This document shows, piece by piece, positions 52,974-61,172 of a stretch of 64,000 nucleotides of DNA. The position numbers and the translations under genes were made by a program. Position 1 is the first letter of the stretch. Every line of letters begins with the position of its first letter. The notes under the pieces were generated by a model that did not search any database, was not told the origin of the DNA, and saw nothing but the letters and a program-made list of their open reading frames with translations. Location of the stretch: contig NZ_CP101456.1 in assembly GCF_024362485.1 (NCBI RefSeq), positions 3,224,001 to 3,288,000 of the forward strand, written 5' to 3'. This DNA is from Natronobeatus ordinarius (lineage in GTDB: Archaea; Halobacteriota; Halobacteria; Halobacteriales; Natrialbaceae).

Positions 52974-53107
52974 TCGGTGATCGATGGGCCGACTCGCGGC
53001 TTTGTTAACCGCCCCCTTCCGCGGCCGTCGCCGGCAGGGAGTGTCGGAAGCGTTCACCGGCAGGCGCCCCCCGGAGCTATTTCCGCCCGCCCGGTGTGAT
53101 GATTCCC

Positions 53108-53908
53108 ATGCCCGACATCGCGATCACCGGTGCGACCGGAAACGTCGGACGGGAGGCGATCGAGGCGTTTCCCGACCACGAGCTGACGCTCTTCTCGCGC
53201 AGCGAGTACGACGACCTCGAGACGACGCTCCTCGACATCAGAAACCGCGAGGAGTTCGTCGACGCGCTCTCGGACGAGGACGTCCTGATCCACCTCGCGG
53301 CGAACCCCTCGCCGGACGCCGCGTGGGACGACGTCTCCGAACCGAATATCGAGGGCGTCTACAACGCGTTCGAGGCCGCCCACCGGAACGACCTCGAGCG
53401 GGTCGTCTTCGCGAGTTCGAACCACGCGGTCAACATGGGCAACGTCACCTCGCCGGTCCGCCCGGAGACGACCGAGGGACAGCCGGCCGTCGTCAGACCC
53501 GACGATCCGCCGAAGCCGGACACCTACTACGGCGTCACCAAGGTCTTCGGCGAGGCGATGGGCTACTACTACGCGAAGCGCCACGGCCTCGAGGTGGTGA
53601 ACCTGCGCATCGGCTGGCTGCTCACCCGCGACGACCTGCGATGGGTCTGTGACGAACGCGACGGCGCCGGCGAACGGTTCGCCCGCGCGATGTGGCTGAG
53701 CCCCGAGGACTGTCGGCGGGTCATCCACGCCGCAGCGACGGCAACGCTCGACGGTCCCATCGTGACCGCCCACGGCATCTCGCGCAACGCCGACCGATTC
53801 CTCTCGCTGACCGAAACGACCCTCGCTCTCGATTACCGCCCACAGGACGACTCGAGCGCGGTGCTCGACGACGCGAGGGGCGGGCGAACAGGACTCGACT
53901 CGCCGTGA
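53108..53908 (+). CDS. NAD-dependent epimerase/dehydratase-family protein, Azf-like
   Basis: A 266-residue Rossmann enzyme of the extended SDR type. IAITGATGNVGREAIEAF is the NAD-binding motif, LIHLAANPSPDAAW follows, and YYGVTKVFGEA carries the catalytic YxxxK. FASSNHAVNMG sits where the Ser/Thr catalytic residue is expected. The whole resembles the haloarchaeal NAD-dependent glucose-6-phosphate dehydrogenase Azf, which belongs to this family. That identity is plausible but unproven here, and a sugar epimerase/dehydrogenase for the neighbouring glycan cluster is an alternative. ATGs at 53099 and 53108 are both usable. Confidence 0.78.
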   Translation: MPDIAITGATGNVGREAIEAFPDHELTLFSRSEYDDLETTLLDIRNREEFVDALSDEDVLIHLAANPSPDAAWDDVSEPNIEGVYNAFEAAHRNDLERVVFASSNHAVNMGNVTSPVRPETTEGQPAVVRPDDPPKPDTYYGVTKVFGEAMGYYYAKRHGLEVVNLRIGWLLTRDDLRWVCDERDGAGERFARAMWLSPEDCRRVIHAAATATLDGPIVTAHGISRNADRFLSLTETTLALDYRPQDDSSAVLDDARGGRTGLDSP

Positions 53909-53970
53909 TCGGCCGGTTTCGCCTCGCCCGCGTCGAAAGATAAAATATCGGACGGACCCGAGGGTCACGT

Positions 53971-54138
53971 ATGACCAGAACCGTGAGCACTCCGACGGGG
54001 TACGGGCCGAACCTCCAGATGTCGATCCTCGGCTACATCGTCGCGATCGGCGTCGCGATCGTGCTGTTGCCACTGTTGCCGTTTATCGTCCTGCTCTGGC
54101 TCTACTTCAAGCTGACCGACTCGAGCGACGAATCGTAG
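53971..54138 (+). CDS. small single-helix membrane protein (possibly DUF7535)
   Basis: A 55-residue protein starting MTRTVSTPTGYGPNLQMS. A hydrophobic run at about 18-44 (ILGYIVAIGVAIVLLPLLPF) predicts one or two membrane helices, with a short KLTDSSDES tail. The 'GPNLQM...VLLPLLPFIVLLWL' pattern recurs in small haloarchaeal membrane proteins, possibly DUF7535. It lies 62 bases after the Azf-like gene and is convergent with the next gene. Function unknown. Confidence 0.6.
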   Translation: MTRTVSTPTGYGPNLQMSILGYIVAIGVAIVLLPLLPFIVLLWLYFKLTDSSDES

Positions 54139-54144
54139 CGTCTC

Positions 54145-55143
54145 TCACGCCGCCTCGAGCAGCGCACGCGGCGGCTCTCCGGGAAGTTCGTCGCGGTCGT
54201 GGGGGGCGTCGAACGCGAGGTCGGGGCCGCGGGCGACGATCCGGTGGGGGTTGACGCTCGGGTGGGTGGTGTAGTAGTGTTCTTTGATGTGGTCCATGCG
54301 CATCGTCTCGGCGACGCCGGGCGTCTGGTAGAGGTCGCGGAGGTACGGCCAGAGGTGGTCGTACTCCCTGACGTACTGGACGTTACACATGAAGTGGGTG
54401 TGGTAGACGGTGTCGAATCGGACGAGGGTGGTGAACATCGCTACGTCGGCCTCGGTGAGGCGGTCGCCCGCGAGGTAGCGCCGATCGGCGAGCACCTCGT
54501 TCCAGTGGTCCAGGGCGTCGAAGAGGTCGTCGACCGCCTCGTCGTAGGGCTCCTGTTCGGTGGCGAAACCAGCCCGGTAGACGCCGTTGTTGATCGGTTC
54601 GTAGATTTCCTCGAGGATCCGATCGATCTCCTCGCGGTCGTCCTCGGGGGAGAGGTCGACGTCCCGTGTGGCGATCCCCTCGAACGCCGTGGTGAACAGC
54701 CGCATGATCTCGCGGGACTCGTTGTTGACGATCGTGTCCGTGTTCCTGTCCCAGAGGACGGGCACAGTCACTCGGCAGGTCGCATCGGGATCGGCGCGGA
54801 CGTACAGCTCGCGCAGGAAGTCGGCGTCGTGAACGTGATCGCGCGTACAGCCGTCCTTCTCCGGGGTGAACTGCCAGCCGCCCTCGCCGCGGTACGGGTC
54901 GACGACCGAGACCGAGATAGCGTCCTCGAGGCCGAGCAGCGACCGGACGATCAGCGTGCGGTGCGCCCACGGGCAGGCGTCGGAGACGTAGAGGTGGTAC
55001 CGGTCGGCCTCGGGTCGAAATCGCGCGTCCGGAGCGTCTCGAACCCAGTCGCGGAACGGCGTCTCCCCGCGCTCGAACGCCCCCTCCTCGGTCGTGGCCT
55101 CGTAGGCGTCGGTTCGCCACTCGCCGTCGACGAGCATGTTCAT
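54145..55143 (-). CDS. glutathionyl-hydroquinone-reductase-like glutathione S-transferase protein
   Basis: A 332-residue cytoplasmic protein of the xi-class/GS-HQR group. The thioredoxin-like domain carries LYVSDACPWAHRTLIVRSLLG, with the catalytic Cys of the CPWAHR motif. VPVLWDRNTDTIVNNESREIM has the cis-Pro and the ES motif for thiol binding. The helical domain includes LAGDRLTEADVAMFTTLVRFD, the usual GST N-capping motif. Haloarchaea use gamma-glutamylcysteine rather than glutathione, so the physiological thiol may be that. Starts at the first ATG (MNMLVDGEW). Confidence 0.9.
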   Translation of the reverse strand: MNMLVDGEWRTDAYEATTEEGAFERGETPFRDWVRDAPDARFRPEADRYHLYVSDACPWAHRTLIVRSLLGLEDAISVSVVDPYRGEGGWQFTPEKDGCTRDHVHDADFLRELYVRADPDATCRVTVPVLWDRNTDTIVNNESREIMRLFTTAFEGIATRDVDLSPEDDREEIDRILEEIYEPINNGVYRAGFATEQEPYDEAVDDLFDALDHWNEVLADRRYLAGDRLTEADVAMFTTLVRFDTVYHTHFMCNVQYVREYDHLWPYLRDLYQTPGVAETMRMDHIKEHYYTTHPSVNPHRIVARGPDLAFDAPHDRDELPGEPPRALLEAA

Positions 55144-55244
55144 GTATCGCTCGAGGAGCGCCAGCGATAAAGGAGGCCGCTAACATCGACGTTACCGGCC
55201 GATCGTTCGAAACGCGGTGAAAACGGGCGGTGGTCGCGAACCGA

Positions 55245-56333
55245 TCAGACGCCGAACGTCGCCCGGAGCATGTCCCGGGTGCCGGGGCCGAGGCCGACGG
55301 CGACGACGGTGATCATGAGCAGGATGGCGAACCGCGGACTCTCATCGAAGAACTCCTCGTCGAAGAGCCGGATGATGACGACGGCGGCGACGATCTTGAG
55401 AAAGACGAACGGCCACGCCGTGCCGAAGGTGTCGACGATCGCCGCGTTGATCGGGTGTTTCGGCGAGAGGTTGTACGGCCAGCCAAAGGCCGTCGCGTAG
55501 TCGAGGCCGATGAGGTTCGCGATCCCGTCGACGGTGTGTGCCCAGATCACCACGATCCCCATATATCTGGTGCCGCGGTTGGTCTTCGGAGAGAAGCGCT
55601 CGAGCAGTACCCACGTCACCGCAGTGACGACCGTCGCCCCGCCGAGGGTAGCGACCGAGATCAGGGGGAAAAAGCCGAGGCTCCCGACGCTCGAGAGCGA
55701 GGCAAGCAGCGCGATCGTCGCCAGGAGCGCGACCGTCCCGATACCAGCCAGCGGATACTCGTAGCCGGGGACGTAGTCGCGTCGCTCGAGCCAGACGGCG
55801 ACGACCAGCGCGAGCAGGGTGAACAGGGCGACGGTGACGTAGATGAATGGGCTGATCAGCAGTGCAGACCACGGCAAGGTGATCGCCATCTCGCCGGTCT
55901 CCCGGAACGCCGCGACGTTGGCGTCCTCGACGGTTCGGAGCGCGCCGCCGAACAGCATGAACGGGAACAGTCCGTAAAAGCCCGCGCGGTAGCGGTCGAT
56001 GTCGAGCCACTGGATGACGAAGTAGATCCCCACCAGGAGCAACAACAGCGTGGGGATGTAGCCGGCGTAGGAGACGAACGTGTAGCCCGGCGAGGCGGTC
56101 GGCCCGGCGTCGGCCGGCGCGTCCGCACAGTTGACCTGCGCGCCGTCGGCCCAGGCGACGCAGCCCCAGCCGTTGGCGTCGGCGACGACGGGGCCCCAGT
56201 AGTACTGCCAGATAAACTCGACGTACACCCGCTGTGGGTCCAGCAACACGCCGAGGAAGAGCGCAGCCACGAGGAGCACGACGACCGCGACCCAGAGCCG
56301 AACCGGCCCGACCCGGTCGATGAACTCGTCCAT
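55245..56333 (-). CDS. DUF63 family membrane protein
   Basis: A 362-residue integral membrane protein with about nine or ten hydrophobic helices. [16 protein letters not shown] near 39-54 and [17 protein letters not shown] are DUF63 landmarks, as are [11 protein letters not shown] and [13 protein letters not shown] in the middle. A short exterior loop has three cysteines near [17 protein letters not shown]. The family is common in archaea and has no established function. Confidence 0.88.
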   Translation of the reverse strand: MDEFIDRVGPVRLWVAVVVLLVAALFLGVLLDPQRVYVEFIWQYYWGPVVADANGWGCVAWADGAQVNCADAPADAGPTASPGYTFVSYAGYIPTLLLLLVGIYFVIQWLDIDRYRAGFYGLFPFMLFGGALRTVEDANVAAFRETGEMAITLPWSALLISPFIYVTVALFTLLALVVAVWLERRDYVPGYEYPLAGIGTVALLATIALLASLSSVGSLGFFPLISVATLGGATVVTAVTWVLLERFSPKTNRGTRYMGIVVIWAHTVDGIANLIGLDYATAFGWPYNLSPKHPINAAIVDTFGTAWPFVFLKIVAAVVIIRLFDEEFFDESPRFAILLMITVVAVGLGPGTRDMLRATFGV

Positions 56334-56422
56334 AATCGATACCCAGCGCGGGGGGCCGCTTACCGTTTCCGATTTCGGACGTCTGTAACCGCCAGCAGAC
56401 GACTCTCTGCGGCCGTCCCTTC

Positions 56423-56872
56423 TCAGATCGAGAGCTGTCGACTCTCGTAGCTCGTTCCCAGGATCACCATCGTCTGTGAGCGAGAGAAGCCGTCGACGTT
56501 AGCGACGTGCTCGAACATGAGTTCGCGCAGGGCGTCGGCATCCTCGGCGTAGACGCGCATCATGACGTCCCACTCGCCCGTCGTCATGTGGACCTCCTGG
56601 ACGCCGTCGAGTTCACCGAGTCGCTCGAGGGCGTCCTCGGATCGACCCTGCTCGACGCGGAGGCCGACGAACGCCGAGATACCGTAGCCGACCGCCCGTG
56701 GCTCGACCGACGCGTGGTAGCCCTCGATCACGCCGGCTTCCTCGAGTCGACGGACGCGATCGTGAGCGGTCGCACTCGACATCTCGATCTGTCGAGCGAT
56801 CTCGCTGAACGGCGTCCGGGCGTTCTCCTGGAGAATCCGGAGGATCTCCCGATCGGTGTCGTCGAGTTCCAT
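56423..56872 (-). CDS. Lrp/AsnC family transcriptional regulator
   Basis: A 149-residue DNA-binding regulator. The N-terminal HTH at about 4-55 ([47 protein letters not shown], seen in pieces such as [18 protein letters not shown]) is followed by a RAM ligand/oligomer domain at about 64-140, including [19 protein letters not shown]. The standard length suggests a feast/famine-type octamer regulator. Target genes are unknown; the divergent side is gene-poor. Confidence 0.92.
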   Translation of the reverse strand: MELDDTDREILRILQENARTPFSEIARQIEMSSATAHDRVRRLEEAGVIEGYHASVEPRAVGYGISAFVGLRVEQGRSEDALERLGELDGVQEVHMTTGEWDVMMRVYAEDADALRELMFEHVANVDGFSRSQTMVILGTSYESRQLSI

Positions 56873-57170
56873 ACTTTATTTCGAGGAGTCGCCAACAAAA
56901 CGCTTCCGTCACCGGCAGCCAACTTCGAGTTTCCGGGGTGACGGTGAACTCGCCAGCCCACAGTTAGCTTCTCGAACGAGCGATCAACGACCGGATCGTC
57001 GAGGCGGCTGGGTACGATCGTGGCCGGCGCCTCGGAGCCTCCGGTTCTAGGGGCCGTTTGTCAGTTGCCGCCGATCGACCGCGACTGCTGTGGCGCCGTC
57101 GCACGTTGGTCGGTCAACACAACAATTGCTCGGCGAGGGATTTCAGGCCGGGTCGAGGCACCCGGGTTCG
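56873..57170. other. gene-poor stretch upstream of the Lrp regulator
   Basis: About 300 bases between two minus-strand genes with no credible reading frame, repeat or tRNA. CTTTATTTCG at 56875-56884, just before the Lrp gene, is AT-rich and may be part of its promoter region. Confidence 0.4.
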
Positions 57171-57422
57171 TTAGACCGAGGGTGCGCGCGAGGGGGTTCG
57201 CACTTCCGACCAGGCAGCCAACAGCAGCCAGACGACGGCCATCACGACGAGGGCGTACCACACTGGAACCGCAAAGAGCACGCTGAGCAGAGAGGCCACC
57301 ACCCCACCGAGAGCCAGGGCAGGAACGGTCAGCACGACCGTGAGCGTCAGTGGTAGCTCGAACTCGTACCGGAGCGCCAGCACGATCAACACGCCGAGTA
57401 CGATGAACGAGGCAGGAATCAT
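57171..57422 (-). CDS. small three-helix membrane protein, unknown function
   Basis: An 83-residue membrane protein starting MIPASFIVLGVLIVLALRYEF. Three hydrophobic segments cover about 1-17, 22-46 and 48-68. The start at 57422 was preferred over an ATG 12 bases upstream because it lies about 20-30 bases from an AT-rich TATA-like stretch at 57441-57452. I do not recognise a family. Confidence 0.55.
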   Translation of the reverse strand: MIPASFIVLGVLIVLALRYEFELPLTLTVVLTVPALALGGVVASLLSVLFAVPVWYALVVMAVVWLLLAAWSEVRTPSRAPSV

Positions 57423-57440
57423 TCCACCGAACATTGCACA

Positions 57441-57452
57441 TAAAAATATATG
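57441..57452 (-). promoter_or_regulatory. TATA-like box of the small membrane protein gene
   Basis: The minus-strand ATATATTTTTA lies 19-30 bases before the start at 57422, in the most AT-rich part of this interval. Confidence 0.45.
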
Positions 57453-57544
57453 TCACGATAGATTATAATGGTCCCGTTGATTCTCCCGTCGCGGGAATCG
57501 TGTGCGGGTGAGCGCCACGACTACTGTCGCTCGGCTGTGAGCGA

Positions 57545-59392
57545 TCAGCCGGCGTCGCGAGAGGCTGCGTGCGTTCGTTCGACTTCCTTCTGTGGCAGTG
57601 AAATCGTCACGATGCTCCCGCGCGGCTCGTTTTCGCCGAACGAGAGCCGCCCACCGGCGTAGGTCACGATCCAGTGGACGAGCCACAGTCCCATCCCGCT
57701 CCCGTGGAGTAACGCGTTCTCCGCCTGACCCGTGGTCAAGAACTCGCGTTCGTCCACCGGAATTCCAGGCCCGTCGTCTATCACCCGGATCTCGAGCCCA
57801 TCCGCAGCAGCAGTCGCCTCGACCCTGGCCAGTGGTTCCTCGCGGTCGCTGTGCCGGAGCGCATTGTCGACCAGCTCCCTGACCGCGACCTCCAGATGCG
57901 GCGTCGTCGTCACGGGCTCGGTTGGCCCAACGTCCAGCTCGATCATCGAGTCCGGATAGCGCTCTTGAAACTCGGTGACGACCCGGGCGAGCACCTCCTC
58001 GAGGTCTTGCGGTTGTGAAGCACGAGGCTTCGCAATCACCCTGGCGACGAACCGCTGTTTGGTGGCCAGCTCTAACAGCCGTTCACTGGCTGTGACGATC
58101 GCATCGCCGGCGGTGGCGAGCTGACCATCAGCTTCGGCGACGATCTGTTCTGCGTTGCCGAGAATCACGTTCAGTTCGTTGCGAAGATTGTGACGCAACA
58201 CGCGGTCGAAAATCGCAAGCTGCTGTTCGCGTTCCTTTCGCTCGGTGACGTCCGCAGTGAGACCGACGATCCGGTACACCTTCCCATCGTCGTCTCGAAC
58301 TGGGACGGCACGGTCGTGCACCCACCGAACCTCGCCGTCCGGCCGGACGATCCGATACTCCTCGTCGTAGGCACCAGTAGCCTGATCGGCGATCGCACGT
58401 TCAACTCGCGCTCGATCTTCCGGATGGACCGCCGTGAAAAACGACGACGGCTGCTGATACAGCGACTCGATCGATCGCCCCCAGACGGCCTCGTAAGCGC
58501 GATTGACGTAGTACAGTTCCTCCTTCTCGGGACCGCAGATCCAGACGATCTCGCGAACGTTTTCCGCCAGCCGATGGAACTGTCGCTCGCTCTCTGCCAA
58601 CCCGTCGATGTACGACCGCCGGTCGAGACACCCGGTCAAGAGCAGGACCGTCATCTCGAGCAACTCGCGCTCTTCGGTGAGAAACGGGCCCTCGTCTTCG
58701 GGAGGTCGCTCCTCGAGGTAGCCCACCTCGAGTTCGATCCCAATCCCGGTAGCCGTCTCACCGTCGCTTTTGAGCGTGTCGGTGGTCACCTCGAAGCCAT
58801 CGGTGCAGACGGTCGTCTCCCCGACGACGAGCCGGACCGCCGTCTGCTCGGGGTACTGGAACGCATCCGAGATGAGGGCTACTACGTCGGCCAGGACCTC
58901 CTCGTCGGGCCAGTTGGCCCCAGTCAGGAGTTTCATCAGGCGATGAATCGTCTCGAGTTCTTTCACCCGTTCGTTGAGCAGCCGTTCAGTCCGGTGACTC
59001 CTGACGAGATTCTGGATCCGTATCGCGAGTTCGGTGACGTGTGTCGGATCAGCCTCGCGTTGCAGATACGCCGTCGCAGACGCCGACAGCACCCGCCTCA
59101 GGTGCGGGATAGAACGCTCTCTGGGATACAGAACGAACGGGAGGTGTCCGTCGATCGCTCGAACCGCCCCGAGGAGGGCGATTCCATCACGGTCTGGCAA
59201 CGCCGCGTCGCTCAGTACACAGTCGACGTCGGCACCCGTAGCGAGGCACTCGAGTGCGTCGGCAGCAGTTGCGACGGTGTGCACGTCGAATCCGGCAATC
59301 GCGTGTAGCTCCCGGGTGATCTCCCGTGCGTGTGCCGTATCACTCGTCACGTAGAGGACCGTGAGTGACGGCAAATCTGAGAGATCAGTCAT
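57545..59392 (-). CDS. REC-GAF-PAS sensor histidine kinase
   Basis: A 615-residue cytoplasmic signalling protein. Residues about 10-125 are a receiver-like domain with DCVLSDAALPDRDG (phospho-acceptor Asp in LSDAA). About 150-275 form a GAF-like region, and about 285-395 a PAS-PAC pair (VREIVWICGPEKEELYYVN; VRWVHDRAVPVRDDDG). IFDRVLRHNLRNELNVILG near 398-416 is the archaeal HisKA motif with the phosphorylated His. The ATPase domain has VRELVDNALRHS, DDGPGIP and GSGMGLWLVHWIV. No membrane segments, so it senses inside the cell. Stimulus unknown. The receiver may pass or take phosphate within the same chain. Confidence 0.92.
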   Translation of the reverse strand: MTDLSDLPSLTVLYVTSDTAHAREITRELHAIAGFDVHTVATAADALECLATGADVDCVLSDAALPDRDGIALLGAVRAIDGHLPFVLYPRERSIPHLRRVLSASATAYLQREADPTHVTELAIRIQNLVRSHRTERLLNERVKELETIHRLMKLLTGANWPDEEVLADVVALISDAFQYPEQTAVRLVVGETTVCTDGFEVTTDTLKSDGETATGIGIELEVGYLEERPPEDEGPFLTEERELLEMTVLLLTGCLDRRSYIDGLAESERQFHRLAENVREIVWICGPEKEELYYVNRAYEAVWGRSIESLYQQPSSFFTAVHPEDRARVERAIADQATGAYDEEYRIVRPDGEVRWVHDRAVPVRDDDGKVYRIVGLTADVTERKEREQQLAIFDRVLRHNLRNELNVILGNAEQIVAEADGQLATAGDAIVTASERLLELATKQRFVARVIAKPRASQPQDLEEVLARVVTEFQERYPDSMIELDVGPTEPVTTTPHLEVAVRELVDNALRHSDREEPLARVEATAAADGLEIRVIDDGPGIPVDEREFLTTGQAENALLHGSGMGLWLVHWIVTYAGGRLSFGENEPRGSIVTISLPQKEVERTHAASRDAG

Positions 59393-59415
59393 GTCTCTGC
59401 ATTCTTGCGGACGAT

Positions 59416-59424
59416 CATATACGT
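59416..59424 (-). promoter_or_regulatory. TATA box of the histidine kinase gene
   Basis: The minus-strand ACGTATATG lies 24-32 bases before the kinase start at 59392. It also overlaps the left end of the integrase fragment on the other strand. Confidence 0.5.
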
Positions 59425-59789
59425 ATTGGCGAATCGGAATTTCTCGGCCAGACAGCCTCCCATCTGCAGTGGCGTAAAAATGGTGAGACAGGCCAGCGAT
59501 TCATCGCACTCTCAGAAGACGTCTGTAAGGTACTGGACGATTGGATCGAGCAGCAACGACCGCCAGTCACCGACGAGCACGGCCGAGAGCCTCTCGTGAC
59601 AACACTGGAAGGACGAGCTCACACGACCACCCTTCGCGGTGACTGCTATCGGTACACTCGACCACGTGTGCCGACGAGAGAGTGCCCGCACGGGCGCGAT
59701 ATCGAGGAGTGTTCAGCAGCTGACTACGACGGCGCTTCGGAGTACCCCCCTCTGTGAGCCCTCATGCTCTCCGACGGGGCGGAATCACC
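59416..59789 (+). pseudogene. tyrosine integrase fragment with a frameshift
   Basis: Remnant of a haloarchaeal XerC/D-like integrase. TASHLQWRKNGETGQRFIAL, DEHGREPLVTTLEGRAHTTT and RECPHGRDIEECSAADYDG (Cys/His insert) match the C-terminal catalytic half of these enzymes. The frame ends in a stop at 59755, just after a run of six C at 59745-59750. Shifting by one base restores SVSPHALRRGGIT (59751-59789), which contains the catalytic HxxR. The N-terminal core-binding domain, the first catalytic Arg region and the tyrosine are missing. The sequence then runs directly into a fragment of a PEP-synthase gene on the other strand. Confidence 0.75.
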
Positions 59790-60202
59790 TCGAGCACCGT
59801 GCTATGCTGTCCCGCAAAGGAGGCCGTCGGGAGGTCCTCGGCCGTCGCACTCGACCTGGCGACGTACGAGACGTCCGGTTCCAGCTGACTCTCGATCGAC
59901 GACTCGACGTCCGTTGGGAGCTCTGTGGCCCGAACGGCGTCCCGGAGAGCAGCCGCCCGCTCTCCCAACGTCTCAGTATCGGTTGTACCTGTGGCCTCGA
60001 GGTCGTCGATCATCGCGACGATCTCCTCGTCGTCGACGAGTTCGTCGTAGACAGCCGTCGTCACACAGAAGCCGTCCGGAACGGGAAGCCCGGCCGAGAG
60101 GAGTTTGGTGAGATTCGCACCCTCTCCTCCAGTGAGTTGCAAGTTCGTCGACTGGGGGTCCGATAGAGAAAGTACGGCGGGAGATCGCTCGAGGATGGCC
60201 AT
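59762..60202 (-). pseudogene. N-terminal fragment of a PEP synthase / pyruvate phosphate dikinase-type gene
   Basis: A 146-residue frame that matches only the start of the PPDK/PEP-synthase ATP-binding domain: GGEGANLTKLLSAGLPVPDGFC and ARSSATAEDLPTASFAGQH. Complete enzymes have about 750-900 residues. Homology stops near 59790 and the last residues (IPPRRRA) are encoded by the antisense of the integrase fragment. The usual GGKGANL reads GGEGANL, so the ATP-binding Lys is replaced. With no downstream domains it cannot be a working enzyme. Confidence 0.75.
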
Positions 60203-60224
60203 ACTCCTCTTTCGGTCCCCTCAT

Positions 60225-60244
60225 ATTTCACCTTCTTGTGAAAT
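60225..60244. promoter_or_regulatory. palindromic operator-like site
   Basis: ATTTCAC-N6-GTGAAAT, a perfect 7-base inverted repeat. It lies 23-42 bases before the start of the truncated PEP-synthase gene at 60202, exactly where a TATA box would be expected. The symmetry and position suggest a binding site for a dimeric regulator controlling the original gene. Confidence 0.5.
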
Positions 60245-60332
60245 AACCGGATAGTCCATTAAGATACGATTTGGAACCAGACCGCTGACGACATCGATAC
60301 AGTGCCCACTCTCGTTCGAGAGTTACGGGAGG

Positions 60333-61172
60333 CTAGCCCCTGTGACGGATCGTATCCCGGATATCCGATACAGTGATCCACCGCTCGTCTATCAGTATCA
60401 GCAAACAGAGAACGATCGTGATGTAGAAGATGTATCGTTGTACCACGTCTGCGGGTCCAAGGATCTCTCCAGTCGCGTTCACCATCGTGTGGAAGATGAT
60501 CGCTGCGAGAACGCTTTTGGCTGTGTTGTCGTAGATCCACGCGTAGAGTATCTGCACGAACACCGTTCCACCGAAGAAGTAGAACGGATCCGGATCGATC
60601 GTGGCCGCGCCGAAGTATCCCTCCATCAGCCACAGGGGAACGTGCCAGGCCGCCCACACGGCTCCGGTAATCACGCCGACCGCGACGACGCCCCGGAACT
60701 CGAGCAATCGATGAACGAAGTAGCCGGTCAATCCGATCTCTTCGACCACCCCTGCAAGTACCGTGAACGTCAGGAACAGCGCCAGTGATTCCAGAGCTAT
60801 CGAGGGATTCAACGGCTGCTCCGACGCACCGGCGAGTACTACGAGACCGGCTGCAACGACCGTGATCGCGGGTTGGAGGAAAATGCAGATCAGGTACCAT
60901 CTGGGACTGATTCGACGACTGTTGACGGTTCGGTCCCAGAGATTTCGAAGTCCCGACCATCCTCCCAGCCGGTGGGTCAGTGCGATGCCGCCCAGCGTTG
61001 GGCTGACTCCTCCGATGTAGAACAACAGCACGTTCGGGAACGTCCAGACGCTCTCCCCGGACAGGACGATGAGTCCCCAGAAGAACCACGCCCAGCCGAG
61101 ATAGATGATGACGAAAACGTAGGGGTTCGTCGGATTCGGTGCGATCGCAGCGAGTCGGTCACTGACGTCCAT
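60333..61172 (-). CDS. CPBP-family intramembrane protease homologue (motif variant)
   Basis: A 279-residue membrane protein with about eight helices, starting MDVSDRLAAIAPNPTNPYVF. The CPBP/Abi motifs are GVVEEIGLTGYFVHRL (motif 1), VWAAWHVPLWLMEG (motif 2 His) and IFHTMVNATG (motif 3 HxxxN). In motif 1 the Arg of EExxxR is Thr, so catalysis may be altered. CPBP proteins are prenyl-protein endopeptidase relatives; archaeal substrates are unknown. It starts 14 bases inside the end of the upstream CPBP gene. Confidence 0.82.
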   Translation of the reverse strand: MDVSDRLAAIAPNPTNPYVFVIIYLGWAWFFWGLIVLSGESVWTFPNVLLFYIGGVSPTLGGIALTHRLGGWSGLRNLWDRTVNSRRISPRWYLICIFLQPAITVVAAGLVVLAGASEQPLNPSIALESLALFLTFTVLAGVVEEIGLTGYFVHRLLEFRGVVAVGVITGAVWAAWHVPLWLMEGYFGAATIDPDPFYFFGGTVFVQILYAWIYDNTAKSVLAAIIFHTMVNATGEILGPADVVQRYIFYITIVLCLLILIDERWITVSDIRDTIRHRG

